From UBA940 sp031547885 (GTDB lineage: Bacteria > Bacteroidota > Bacteroidia > Bacteroidales > Rikenellaceae), in contig JAVBRO010000024.1 of NCBI GenBank assembly GCA_031547885.1, positions 3,996 to 67,995 on the forward strand: DNA of 64,000 bases, read 5' to 3'. A program made the position numbers and the translations under genes. Every line of letters begins with the position of its first letter. Within the stretch, counting starts at the first letter, position 1. Below are positions 18,592-25,816 of the stretch, piece by piece. The notes below the pieces were generated by a model. That model was given only the letters and a program-made list of their open reading frames with translations. It searched no databases and had not been told where the DNA came from.

Positions 18592-20178
18592 ATGAAACGA
18601 AATCTTTATTCCCGCATGTGGATCGCGGCGGCGGTCCTTGTGATCGCTTCGGTCGCCGCGTGCGATAAAACAGAAGGCGAAGGTCCCGACGACGGAGGTG
18701 GCGACACGCCCAAAAGTCTGAATGTAGTCTACGACGGTGACCAGAAGCAGGTCGAGATCGGATTGACAGGCAGTTGGCACGCAGAGAGCGACCAGCCCTG
18801 GTGCCAGCTGGTGACTTCCGAAGGGAGCGGCGTCGCCAAAGTAGACCTTAACATCGCGTACAACTACACCGGCGGGGAGCGTACGGCCAACATAACGGTA
18901 AGCGAAGGTTCGGCCAAGGCAGTAAGCGGCGGAACACGTGCCGGGGGCGGCTACACTATCGAGGTGAAACAGGCTCCCAACACCCTTTCCGACATTCCGC
19001 CCGCCTTTACCGAAGCTAAATTCGAGGGCCAAAAGGTTTATTACAAAATGTGGACCGGTCCCGGAGGCACAATCAGCGACGTGGCTGAGTCCAGTATGAA
19101 GTACTATTCCGGAGGCGGAATGCAAATCGCCGACAGAGCGACCGCCAAATTCCTCTCTGCAACCTGGACGAACTTTTATAAGTTCAATATTACGAGCGAC
19201 GAAATAATCGGGTGGCTCAAGATAGGCGATCTGCCGACCGCCAATAAGATAGTACTCGACCAAAGAGAAACCATACGCAAGTATGAGAATTCACCCATGC
19301 TTGGGACAGGCCAGGTCAACTTCGTACTCGGTGATAAGCTCTACTACGGCGGTGGATTTACCAGCGGAGAGGGGCAGATGAGTCCGCTGGGTATAGGAGG
19401 GAGCTCTTCTTTTGTGGAATGCTTCACCTTTTACTCTTTCGACCCCGCCACCGGGACTCAGACCAAGCTCAAAGACCTGCCTTTCTCCCGCGGTTACGGC
19501 ACGGTTATGGACGGGAAAGCCTACGCGCTGTTCTCCGATCTGAACATCTACCGCTACGAGGTAGCATCCGATTCGTGGACCCAGATGGGACAGGTTTATC
19601 CATCCTACTATCCGCCCGCGTTTTATGCCTTCGGCGGCAAATTTTATGTCTATGACGGTGCGAAACGCTATGAATATACTCTTGGAACCGACGGTACGCT
19701 CACAGCCGGCCCGGCAATAACGGTCTCCGCCTCGGCTTTTAAGGTGTGCGACGACGGCAAAGGTCATGTGTGGTTGGTCGACGGCAGCACAGCCTATGCC
19801 CACACCGCGACAGGTTATGATGCTATCAACTGCGCAAGTACAGTACTTGGAGCCTACGACGGCAGCCTGTATGGCTATACGACCGACAATGACAATACTA
19901 TATACAAGTTAAAAGCCGACGGGAGTCAAGATTCCGTTTTCCCGGGGCTGCTTGTCATTCCGGCGTGCGGAGGATCTAATTTCGGCCCTGGTTACATCTC
20001 TTATTTCCCAAATAAATACACAGCCATCGTAAACAACAAGCTGGTGCTGTTCGGCGGCTATGGATCTGGATACAAAGGGACCGTGTACAACAGAGGATAC
20101 AACTCATCCTTGACAATGTACTCTCTGAGCCTCGCCAACCCGAAAGAGCCGAAACTGCTCCTGGTGACCGACAAGTAG
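18592..20178 (+). CDS. Kelch/beta-propeller lipoprotein with N-terminal BACON-like domain
   Basis: The start at 18592 is chosen because it gives a proper lipoprotein signal with Cys24 followed by DKTEGE; the upstream in-frame ATG at 18532 would bury the signal peptide. Residues about 40-130 form a BACON-like domain (SLNVVYDG to IEVKQAPN). The rest contains Kelch-like blades (LGDKLYYGGGF, SFDPATGTQTKLKDLPF, MDGKAYALF, VNNKLVLFGGYG). Function unknown; surface binding is plausible. Monocistronic, with its own promoter and terminator. Confidence 0.75.
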   Translation: MKRNLYSRMWIAAAVLVIASVAACDKTEGEGPDDGGGDTPKSLNVVYDGDQKQVEIGLTGSWHAESDQPWCQLVTSEGSGVAKVDLNIAYNYTGGERTANITVSEGSAKAVSGGTRAGGGYTIEVKQAPNTLSDIPPAFTEAKFEGQKVYYKMWTGPGGTISDVAESSMKYYSGGGMQIADRATAKFLSATWTNFYKFNITSDEIIGWLKIGDLPTANKIVLDQRETIRKYENSPMLGTGQVNFVLGDKLYYGGGFTSGEGQMSPLGIGGSSSFVECFTFYSFDPATGTQTKLKDLPFSRGYGTVMDGKAYALFSDLNIYRYEVASDSWTQMGQVYPSYYPPAFYAFGGKFYVYDGAKRYEYTLGTDGTLTAGPAITVSASAFKVCDDGKGHVWLVDGSTAYAHTATGYDAINCASTVLGAYDGSLYGYTTDNDNTIYKLKADGSQDSVFPGLLVIPACGGSNFGPGYISYFPNKYTAIVNNKLVLFGGYGSGYKGTVYNRGYNSSLTMYSLSLANPKEPKLLLVTDK

Positions 20179-20201
20179 CAGTGCGCCGCATTTGCGGACA
20201 A

Positions 20202-20236
20202 CGTCATTGCTTCACCTTGCAGGGTTCGCAATGACG
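20202..20236. repeat. Interspersed palindromic repeat, copy 1
   Basis: CGTCATTGC (20202-20210) and GCAATGACG (20228-20236) form a perfect 9-bp inverted repeat. Read on the minus strand it begins CGTCATTGCGA and ends GTGAAGCAAT, matching the element at 48747-48788. It lies between the Kelch gene and its terminator. Confidence 0.6.
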
Positions 20237-20265
20237 GTAGGGCATAACTTAATGTATTTACTGGC

Positions 20266-20300
20266 AAAAAGCCTTGAAACTACACGCTTCAAGGCTTTTT
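20266..20300. terminator. bidirectional intrinsic terminator
   Basis: A 13-bp perfect stem (20266-20278 with 20288-20300) between the convergent Kelch and CDGSH genes. The stem shares its AAAAGCCTTGAA core with the terminator at 561-595. Confidence 0.85.
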
Positions 20301-20320
20301 ATATATAAATATGTCCCGTC

Positions 20321-21076
20321 TCAGAATTTTTTCCCCGTGGGTTCGCCGCCGAGCCGGTCGGTCCAGCGGAACGATGCGTGGGTACCGTCGCAGTAGGGCT
20401 TGTTCGACGACTGTCCGCAACGGCACAGGGCCACTCTGTTGCGGATCTCGTATGTGAAACCGTCCTGGCGCGAAAAAGGTATGCCGCCCGTCACCCACAG
20501 CCCCGCTGAGGCGTGTATCTTCGGATCTTCGACCAGCCCCAGGGCGGGTTCTAGTTCCGGTTCGTAGGGCTCGTCCGTTTCATTGTCCCATGTCGACAGC
20601 CTCCCGGCGACACAGTGGTTCGCCTCGCGGATGGTCATATCCCTGTGCTCCGGGTCGTCGGACTCCCCTACCTCGTTCCAAATGCGCAGTCCGGCGTCGC
20701 AAAAACGGGCGAAAGCACAGAATTTCGGATTGTCCGTAAGCGTCACTCCGGGGCCTCTGAAAACCTCGGCTCCATCCAGAAGTGCATCTTCGGATGCCGT
20801 CAGCTGCGGATCCCAGTCGGCGTGGAGATGGCTCCCGTCGCAATATGGATGGTTTTTCGACTCCCCGCACCGGCACAATGCGACAGGTTCTTCAGCCATC
20901 CGGAAACTCTTTCCTTCCTGTATCCACCACATCTCGCCCTTGTCGTTGGGGACCAGGAATTGCTGTTTGAGCTCCGGTTTTCCGAACACCAGGTACGGGC
21001 CGTCGTCCGTTATGGTGATATGAATTTTTTTATCGGTCTGTTTCGACCCTTTCTGGATTTTTGCCTTGACTGCCAT
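20321..21076 (-). CDS. Tandem CDGSH iron-sulfur domain protein
   Basis: 251 residues with two CDGSH motifs, CRCGESKNHPYCDGSH (about 68-83) and CRCGQSSNKPYCDGTH (about 218-233), each with the three Cys and one His that ligate a 2Fe-2S cluster. Between them is a Cys-containing region (FCAFARFCDAG and HCVAGRL) typical of the iron-binding middle segment in this family. Cytosolic redox or iron-sulfur role; no partner is evident nearby. Divergent from the FISUMP-type lipoprotein gene. Confidence 0.88.
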   Translation of the reverse strand: MAVKAKIQKGSKQTDKKIHITITDDGPYLVFGKPELKQQFLVPNDKGEMWWIQEGKSFRMAEEPVALCRCGESKNHPYCDGSHLHADWDPQLTASEDALLDGAEVFRGPGVTLTDNPKFCAFARFCDAGLRIWNEVGESDDPEHRDMTIREANHCVAGRLSTWDNETDEPYEPELEPALGLVEDPKIHASAGLWVTGGIPFSRQDGFTYEIRNRVALCRCGQSSNKPYCDGTHASFRWTDRLGGEPTGKKF

Positions 21077-21192
21077 GTAATAATTGATAGGTTTGTGCGT
21101 TACTGTAGTAAGTATTCGGCTTTTAAGCCGCGTCCCAGGGCAAATATAGCAATAAATGTGCCTGCGGTTAATGGTAATCCCGATCTTTTTAA

Positions 21193-21200
21193 TAATTTTG
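21193..21200 (+). promoter_or_regulatory. -7 box (TAATTTTG) of the FISUMP-type lipoprotein gene
   Basis: Matches TAnnTTTG, 26 bases before the ATG at 21227; no good -33 element seen. It supports 21227 as the start rather than the much longer open frame that begins at 20615. Confidence 0.5.
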
Positions 21201-21226
21201 TACTTTCGAAAAACAACGACGCACTT

Positions 21227-22846
21227 ATGACCAACCTATGCTTTAAACGCGGGGTGCTTGCCGTCTCTGCAGTTCTGTTCCTGCTCGCGGGATGTAAGAA
21301 AGACGACACCTCGTCCAGTTTCACCATCACAGGCCCGACCTCGATGCAGTTCGAATACGGGCAGACGAAGCAGACGACTTACTCCGCAAGAAATATCGTT
21401 AAATACGCCTACGAGACCCCCGACGGCTGGACATGCAGCGCGGCGGGCGGAATTATCACCATTACCGCTCCGGCTGCCGGTACGGGAGTTGCCTCCGGCA
21501 CTATCAAGATAACCGCTACCGCGACTACCTCTACGGAAATCGCACGTACGCTGGACGTAGCCGTAAAAATAGCTGAAAAACTGACGGGGAATGCCAACAG
21601 CTTCATGGTCTCGAAGCCCGGCCAGAGGTACAAGTTCGACGCCCGCGTCAAAGGCAACGCTTCTTCGGCAACCATGACCCCCGACGACGCCGCGCTCGTA
21701 TGGTGCAGTTCGACCACCGCCATCAGCAACATATCGCTCGAAAACGACGGTTATATATATTTCTTTACCGAGGACGCAACGTCGCTTGTCAGGGCGAACG
21801 CACTGATCGCAGCGGTCGACGCAAACGGCGCGGTTCTCTGGAGCTGGCACATCTGGGCGGCGTACTACGATCCCGCGACCGATTTCAACACGCTGGGCGG
21901 CAAGACCGTCATGTCGTGCAACCTCGGTGCGCTGGCATCTTCGAACGCCGCGACGGACGACGTGCTGAAATCATACGGTTTGTATTACCAGTGGGGGCGC
22001 AAAGATCCGTTCCCCGGTCCGAATGCATGGAACTCGACCGCGCAGCTCAATGTGTACAACGCCAAATCGAAGGTCGTTACTATAACTTACAAAACGACGG
22101 CTTCCGATATCGGGACCGCAGCTTACGCCGCGGCAAATCCCACCACATTCATCGCCGGGATAAAGGATACCAACTACGACTGGCTCTTCAAAGCGCGCGA
22201 CAATAGCCTCTGGGGCAGCACCAAAACGGTCAACGACCCGTGTCCCGTCGGCTGGAAAGTTACTCCGGCATCTGTCTGGGCCTCATTCACGACTACCGGG
22301 AAATCTTCAGAGACCCCGGCCGAATTTAATGTCGACGGCGCATACTCTTACGGCTGGACATTCAATGACGACAACACGGACCCGACTTACTGGCCCGCAG
22401 CCGGAAGGCGCAGCTTCAGCAACCTGCTCGCTTCATCCAACAAGAATTTCACCAATGTCATAAACGGCGAATTCGGTGCGGACAACCCGCCGGTAGGATT
22501 TTATTGGTCAAGCACGGCAGCTACAGCCAGCGAGAGCAATCTGCTTGCTTTCCGCGACGATTACGTCAATCCGGGAGACAAGACCTACACGAAGATCGAT
22601 GACGGCGACGATGAATCCGCATGGTCTCCGGAAGGCGCGCGCAGGCGGATTCCCGCTACGATGCGTCAAGGAGTGAGAACGCTCACGCCGATTTATCGAA
22701 GTTCCTTTTTTATACCCTTGAACTCTCGGCACAGCGCCACCGCCATTGCGGCCGTGGGTTTGCGATACAGGAAGCAATCCAGAACAAACGAAGAACAGCC
22801 GGACATGATCCGGCTGTTTCTGTTTCAAAGCGCATCAGGCTCTTAA
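21227..22846 (+). CDS. FISUMP-type lipoprotein with apparent 3' read-through extension
   Basis: Start at 21227 gives a lipoprotein signal with Cys23 followed by KKDD. The C-terminal half resembles the Fibrobacter succinogenes major-domain family (YGLYYQWGRKDPFPG, NDPCPVGWKVT, YWPAAGRR, GFYWSST, GLRYRK). Family members normally end close to the last motif; here GLRYRK is followed by about 22 more codons that run straight through a terminator-like hairpin (22794-22818) and overlap the stop of the opposing gene by 4 bases. A single change of the Gln codon CAA at 22775-22777 to TAA would restore an ending at RYRK. Function of the family is unknown; surface location is likely. Confidence 0.7.
   Translation: MTNLCFKRGVLAVSAVLFLLAGCKKDDTSSSFTITGPTSMQFEYGQTKQTTYSARNIVKYAYETPDGWTCSAAGGIITITAPAAGTGVASGTIKITATATTSTEIARTLDVAVKIAEKLTGNANSFMVSKPGQRYKFDARVKGNASSATMTPDDAALVWCSSTTAISNISLENDGYIYFFTEDATSLVRANALIAAVDANGAVLWSWHIWAAYYDPATDFNTLGGKTVMSCNLGALASSNAATDDVLKSYGLYYQWGRKDPFPGPNAWNSTAQLNVYNAKSKVVTITYKTTASDIGTAAYAAANPTTFIAGIKDTNYDWLFKARDNSLWGSTKTVNDPCPVGWKVTPASVWASFTTTGKSSETPAEFNVDGAYSYGWTFNDDNTDPTYWPAAGRRSFSNLLASSNKNFTNVINGEFGADNPPVGFYWSSTAATASESNLLAFRDDYVNPGDKTYTKIDDGDDESAWSPEGARRRIPATMRQGVRTLTPIYRSSFFIPLNSRHSATAIAAVGLRYRKQSRTNEEQPDMIRLFLFQSASGS
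22794..22818. terminator. terminator-like hairpin inside the last codons of the FISUMP-type ORF
   Basis: 10-bp perfect stem (22794-22803 with 22809-22818), loop of 5, followed by a T-rich tract on the plus strand. It lies before the stop codon of the reading frame it should follow. Confidence 0.65.
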
Positions 22847-23622
22847 AAACTGTACGAGTAAGCCACCCCGAGAATGTTGAAATAGCCCTTTATGGGAGTG
22901 ATGGTCACATTGCCCTTATTCTTCGTGACGTGTACATCGATATTGTAGGTGTAGTCGAAGCGGTAATAGAAATCGAGCGTGCTCTGTTTGTTCAGTTTCC
23001 ACTCTACCCCGGCCATCGAGCGTACCCTATTGATATAGTTGCCGCCCGCCAGTTTGACGGTATTGAGCGTGTTGGAAACCTCGATCGAGACATAGGGGCG
23101 CAGGGGCAGGTGGTATATCTTGTATTCGGCCTTGACGCGGTGGCGCAGGATTATGTTGCACTTCCGTTTTTCGCGCGAATCCACCGAGTCGGTCCTGAAA
23201 GTGAACTGCGGGCGTTCTCTGAACGAGAAAGTCCATTTTCCGGTTTTCACGGTGAAAAGTGCTTCTACTGTGGCCCGGTGGCGCAGGTCCCAGTATTTTT
23301 CGTTATTTGTGCTGGGTTTTCCGTCATGCATTATGGCCATAAAAGTGTATGCCGTACCCACGCGCAGCCACGGGTTTATGCGGTAAGTGGCTCCGAGGCC
23401 GGTATTTATCCTGTCGAACGACCTGAGATTGTTTTTCAGCCTCAGTTCCTCTTCAAAGGTTATGTTGAGCCCCTTGATTATCTTCTTGGATATATCCACG
23501 CCGATGCGTGCCTGCAGGTCGTGTTCCGATTGGGTAGGCAGGCGTTCGTAGGTCTGCCCGGAAAGAGCAAACGGTCCCATCAGAAGCGCACAGGCCATTA
23601 TCAGCAGTGAAAGTTTACGCAT
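22843..23622 (-). CDS. DUF2490-family outer-membrane beta-barrel protein
   Basis: Signal peptide (cleavage after about 24 residues at LSGQ) and alternating beta strands with terminal aromatic residues (VAYSYSF), as in DUF2490 proteins. The ATG at 23622 is preferred; a GTG at 23631 would overlap the previous stop. Third gene after the VTC and DUF4956 genes with tight spacing, so it is probably co-transcribed with them. Its role is unknown; the cassette context suggests a link to polyphosphate or cell-surface phosphate chemistry, which is inference. Confidence 0.75.
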   Translation of the reverse strand: MRKLSLLIMACALLMGPFALSGQTYERLPTQSEHDLQARIGVDISKKIIKGLNITFEEELRLKNNLRSFDRINTGLGATYRINPWLRVGTAYTFMAIMHDGKPSTNNEKYWDLRHRATVEALFTVKTGKWTFSFRERPQFTFRTDSVDSREKRKCNIILRHRVKAEYKIYHLPLRPYVSIEVSNTLNTVKLAGGNYINRVRSMAGVEWKLNKQSTLDFYYRFDYTYNIDVHVTKNKGNVTITPIKGYFNILGVAYSYSF

Positions 23623-23627
23623 AACGG

Positions 23628-24380
23628 TCACCTCAGTTTCGAGATCGAGTCGACGGTGTTTTCCTCGCCTTTCGCAAGCGTGTAGTAGACCTTGAGATTG
23701 GCGGTGTCGCGCAGGAAATTGATATCGCCCACCTCGACCTTATCAATTTTCAGGCCAGTGCGCCGCTCGAGGTCGGCGATCAGTTCGGTGCGCCTTTCGG
23801 GAGCTATCAGATCTATCTTTTCATAGACGATCAGTTTGGTCGAACGGTGCTTGAGTATCCTGCGGCTTTCGAGAATCCATATCAGGAATATCAGCAGCGC
23901 ATTGGTCACCACCAGATTGGTGTATGTTATATTAAGCGACAGCCCGTTTATGACCGACATGCCTATGATGACGAAAAGATATGTCATTTCGCGGATAGGC
24001 ACCGTCTCCGTGCGGTAGCGTATCATCCCGAAGATGGCGAAAAGCCCCAGTGTGAAGCCGATCTGCAGCTTGACGTTCTCCATCAGGAAGATCAGCAGGA
24101 ACATGGTGGCACTGAAGAGCATGAAGGTCACGTAGTAATCCCTGCGCTGGCTCTTCCTGTAATAGAAGAACTGCACGATGATCCACGCGATCAGCATATT
24201 GAGCCCGAAGCGGATCACCAGGTGCAGCAGGCTTTCGGCATTGAACAGTTCGACGCCCAGGAAATCGAGCGACACCGGGCCGTTAGTATTGCCGAACTGT
24301 TCCGCAATGGCCGGGTCGAAGTCAGGCAGAGTGGATTCGACAGACGGGTCGTATTCCAGTGTAGGGTCCATTGGGTCCAT
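23628..24380 (-). CDS. DUF4956 multi-pass membrane protein
   Basis: About five hydrophobic segments (LLHLVIRFGLNMLIAWIIV, VTFMLFSATMFLLIFLM, LQIGFTLGLFAIFGMIRYRT, TYLFVIIGMSVINGLSL, LVVTNALLIFLIWIL) followed by a soluble C-terminal domain of about 80 residues. The FGMIRYRTE motif is typical of DUF4956. The gene starts 18 bases after the VTC-domain gene. From memory, DUF4956 genes often sit beside VTC polyphosphate polymerase genes in bacteria. Confidence 0.85.
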   Translation of the reverse strand: MDPMDPTLEYDPSVESTLPDFDPAIAEQFGNTNGPVSLDFLGVELFNAESLLHLVIRFGLNMLIAWIIVQFFYYRKSQRRDYYVTFMLFSATMFLLIFLMENVKLQIGFTLGLFAIFGMIRYRTETVPIREMTYLFVIIGMSVINGLSLNITYTNLVVTNALLIFLIWILESRRILKHRSTKLIVYEKIDLIAPERRTELIADLERRTGLKIDKVEVGDINFLRDTANLKVYYTLAKGEENTVDSISKLR

Positions 24381-24398
24381 AATTGTAAAAGGTGGGTT

Positions 24399-25175
24399 TT
24401 ATCGTATCATTAATTTTTTGATATAGCTGATCTTTTCCTTGAAACGGTTGCTCTTAACGCCGGGATTCGTAAGGACCGTGCCGACGCAGTATTTGCTTAC
24501 TTTTTTACGTTGTATGCGCAGCTCCAACAAGATATCCTTCATTTCCGAATGTGTGAGACCGTCCTGTTTGAGTTCGATGATGGCGACGCCGGGCAGGGCC
24601 GACCGTTCGCCCGTGCGCAGATTCTCGAACGCAACGTCCATGTCTATCGTCAGGCGCTCGGTCTTGCCTTTGTTCACAAGGGTTATGCGACTGAAACTTG
24701 TGCGTACGTGCGGCGAAAGCCTTGTCAGGGGGTAATGGCTTTCGTTATAGATAAAATCGACCGCCGAAGCGTTGCCCTTGAAATCACGGAAATCTCCGAG
24801 CCCGATGGGCGTCCTTATTTTTTTTGTGCGTCCGCGGTTGTTCTTGTTCTTTATCTCGAGGAACGCTATGCCGGAATCCACGTAGGTGCGGGTGCGTATC
24901 TTCTGCCTGCGGAGTTTCCGGTTATGGTGCAGGATATACATGTCAAGATCGGCGGTGTCGTAATAGATCGTGTCGTAGTTGGCAACGCGCATGCCCTCAA
25001 TCTCCTGCACCCGGTAGTGTTCCAGTGCCATTTCCAGAATGTGCATGACGTCCGGTTCCGCAGCGAGGTATTTGGTGTCGATACGGTTCATCAGCTTTAT
25101 GCCCTTCATCTCGGAAAGGTCGATAGGCTGCATCCTGTCGAGCAGTGCAAGGATATTTTTCCTCGTCATTTCCAT
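24399..25175 (-). CDS. VTC-domain polyphosphate polymerase-like protein
   Basis: The start at 25175 (MEMTRKN) avoids overlap with the preceding gene, which the ATG at 25241 would cause. The 258-residue protein has the triphosphate-tunnel features of the VTC family: NRIDTKYLA near the N-terminus, the basic run RKLRRQKIRTRTY, FLEIKNKNNRGRTKKIR, and the acidic IIELKQDG strand. In yeast Vtc4 this domain makes polyphosphate from ATP; the bacterial homologues are assumed to do similarly. It forms a cassette with DUF4956 and DUF2490 proteins. Confidence 0.85.
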   Translation of the reverse strand: MEMTRKNILALLDRMQPIDLSEMKGIKLMNRIDTKYLAAEPDVMHILEMALEHYRVQEIEGMRVANYDTIYYDTADLDMYILHHNRKLRRQKIRTRTYVDSGIAFLEIKNKNNRGRTKKIRTPIGLGDFRDFKGNASAVDFIYNESHYPLTRLSPHVRTSFSRITLVNKGKTERLTIDMDVAFENLRTGERSALPGVAIIELKQDGLTHSEMKDILLELRIQRKKVSKYCVGTVLTNPGVKSNRFKEKISYIKKLMIR

Positions 25176-25206
25176 ATGCGGGGATGTCGGGTCTGTCCGC
25201 GGCAGG

Positions 25207-25656
25207 CTATTTACCTTCGGCAGGAGTCTCATCCGGAGCATCCTCGAAGATATATTCGAAGTTTTTGATGACGTTCAGTTTCCCGTTAGGCAGGTAGTTG
25301 TACTGCATTTTTTTCGTGCCGTCTTCGTTGTATTCGTACTTACGGATACGTTTCGGCTTGTTCTTGTCATCGTATTCGACCTCCTGCTTGATCTTGCCGC
25401 CAGGATAATATTCGAACGTGCTGCGTGATTTCTGGCCGTAGCTCGCATACTCGATCTCTTCGATCTTGCGGCCCTGGTCGTCGTAGATGGTCATGCGGTC
25501 GAGCCTGCGTGTTTTGGTTGCAGGATCGGTGTTCCACTCCTTCACAACAAGGTTTTTCCGGCGCTCGCGTTTAGCCATTGTTTCGGGACTGATCTGGGCG
25601 GATGCCGCCGCAGCCACAAATAGGCATGCCAGGAGCAGTGGAATTTTGATTTTCAT
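25207..25656 (-). CDS. Secreted protein with YD/MORN-like short repeats
   Basis: 149 residues: signal peptide (about 1-21, ending ASAQ), then charged repeated strands (MTIYDDQGRKIEEIEY, FEYYPGGKIKQEVEY, YEYNEDGTKKMQYNY) like the repeats of YwqK/RHS-type proteins. No function assigned. Its promoter is clear (25680-25712) and it lies 31 bases upstream of the VTC gene, so it may lead the VTC-DUF4956-DUF2490 transcript. Confidence 0.65.
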   Translation of the reverse strand: MKIKIPLLLACLFVAAAASAQISPETMAKRERRKNLVVKEWNTDPATKTRRLDRMTIYDDQGRKIEEIEYASYGQKSRSTFEYYPGGKIKQEVEYDDKNKPKRIRKYEYNEDGTKKMQYNYLPNGKLNVIKNFEYIFEDAPDETPAEGK

Positions 25657-25679
25657 ATTGGTCCAAATAAGTTAGCACA

Positions 25680-25712
25680 CAAAAATACATAAATTCTGAC
25701 GCAAACATCAAA
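25680..25712 (-). promoter_or_regulatory. Promoter of the YD-repeat/VTC gene cluster
   Basis: Minus-strand TATTTTTG (25680-25687) with TTTG (25709-25712) separated by 21 bases, a full match to the Bacteroidetes promoter consensus. Confidence 0.75.
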
Positions 25713-25742
25713 TTTTCTGCGAAACGGCACGAAAAGAGTGTG

Positions 25743-25787
25743 AATAGGGTGAAAACAGGCATTATTTCACCCTGTTTCCACCCTATT
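25743..25787. other. Long imperfect inverted repeat downstream of htpG
   Basis: Arms 25743-25759 and 25771-25787 pair over 17 positions with one mismatch and an 11-base loop. It lies between the htpG stop and the next promoter and may end htpG transcription, though no T run follows on the minus strand. Confidence 0.5.
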
Positions 25788-25816
25788 AATGTAAGGCACC
25801 GCCCGCCGCGGGGATC

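Noticed and set aside
20615..21226. 204-codon N-terminal extension of the FISUMP-type lipoprotein
   Set aside because: It is antisense to the CDGSH gene and would hide a clear lipoprotein signal peptide and a -7 box.
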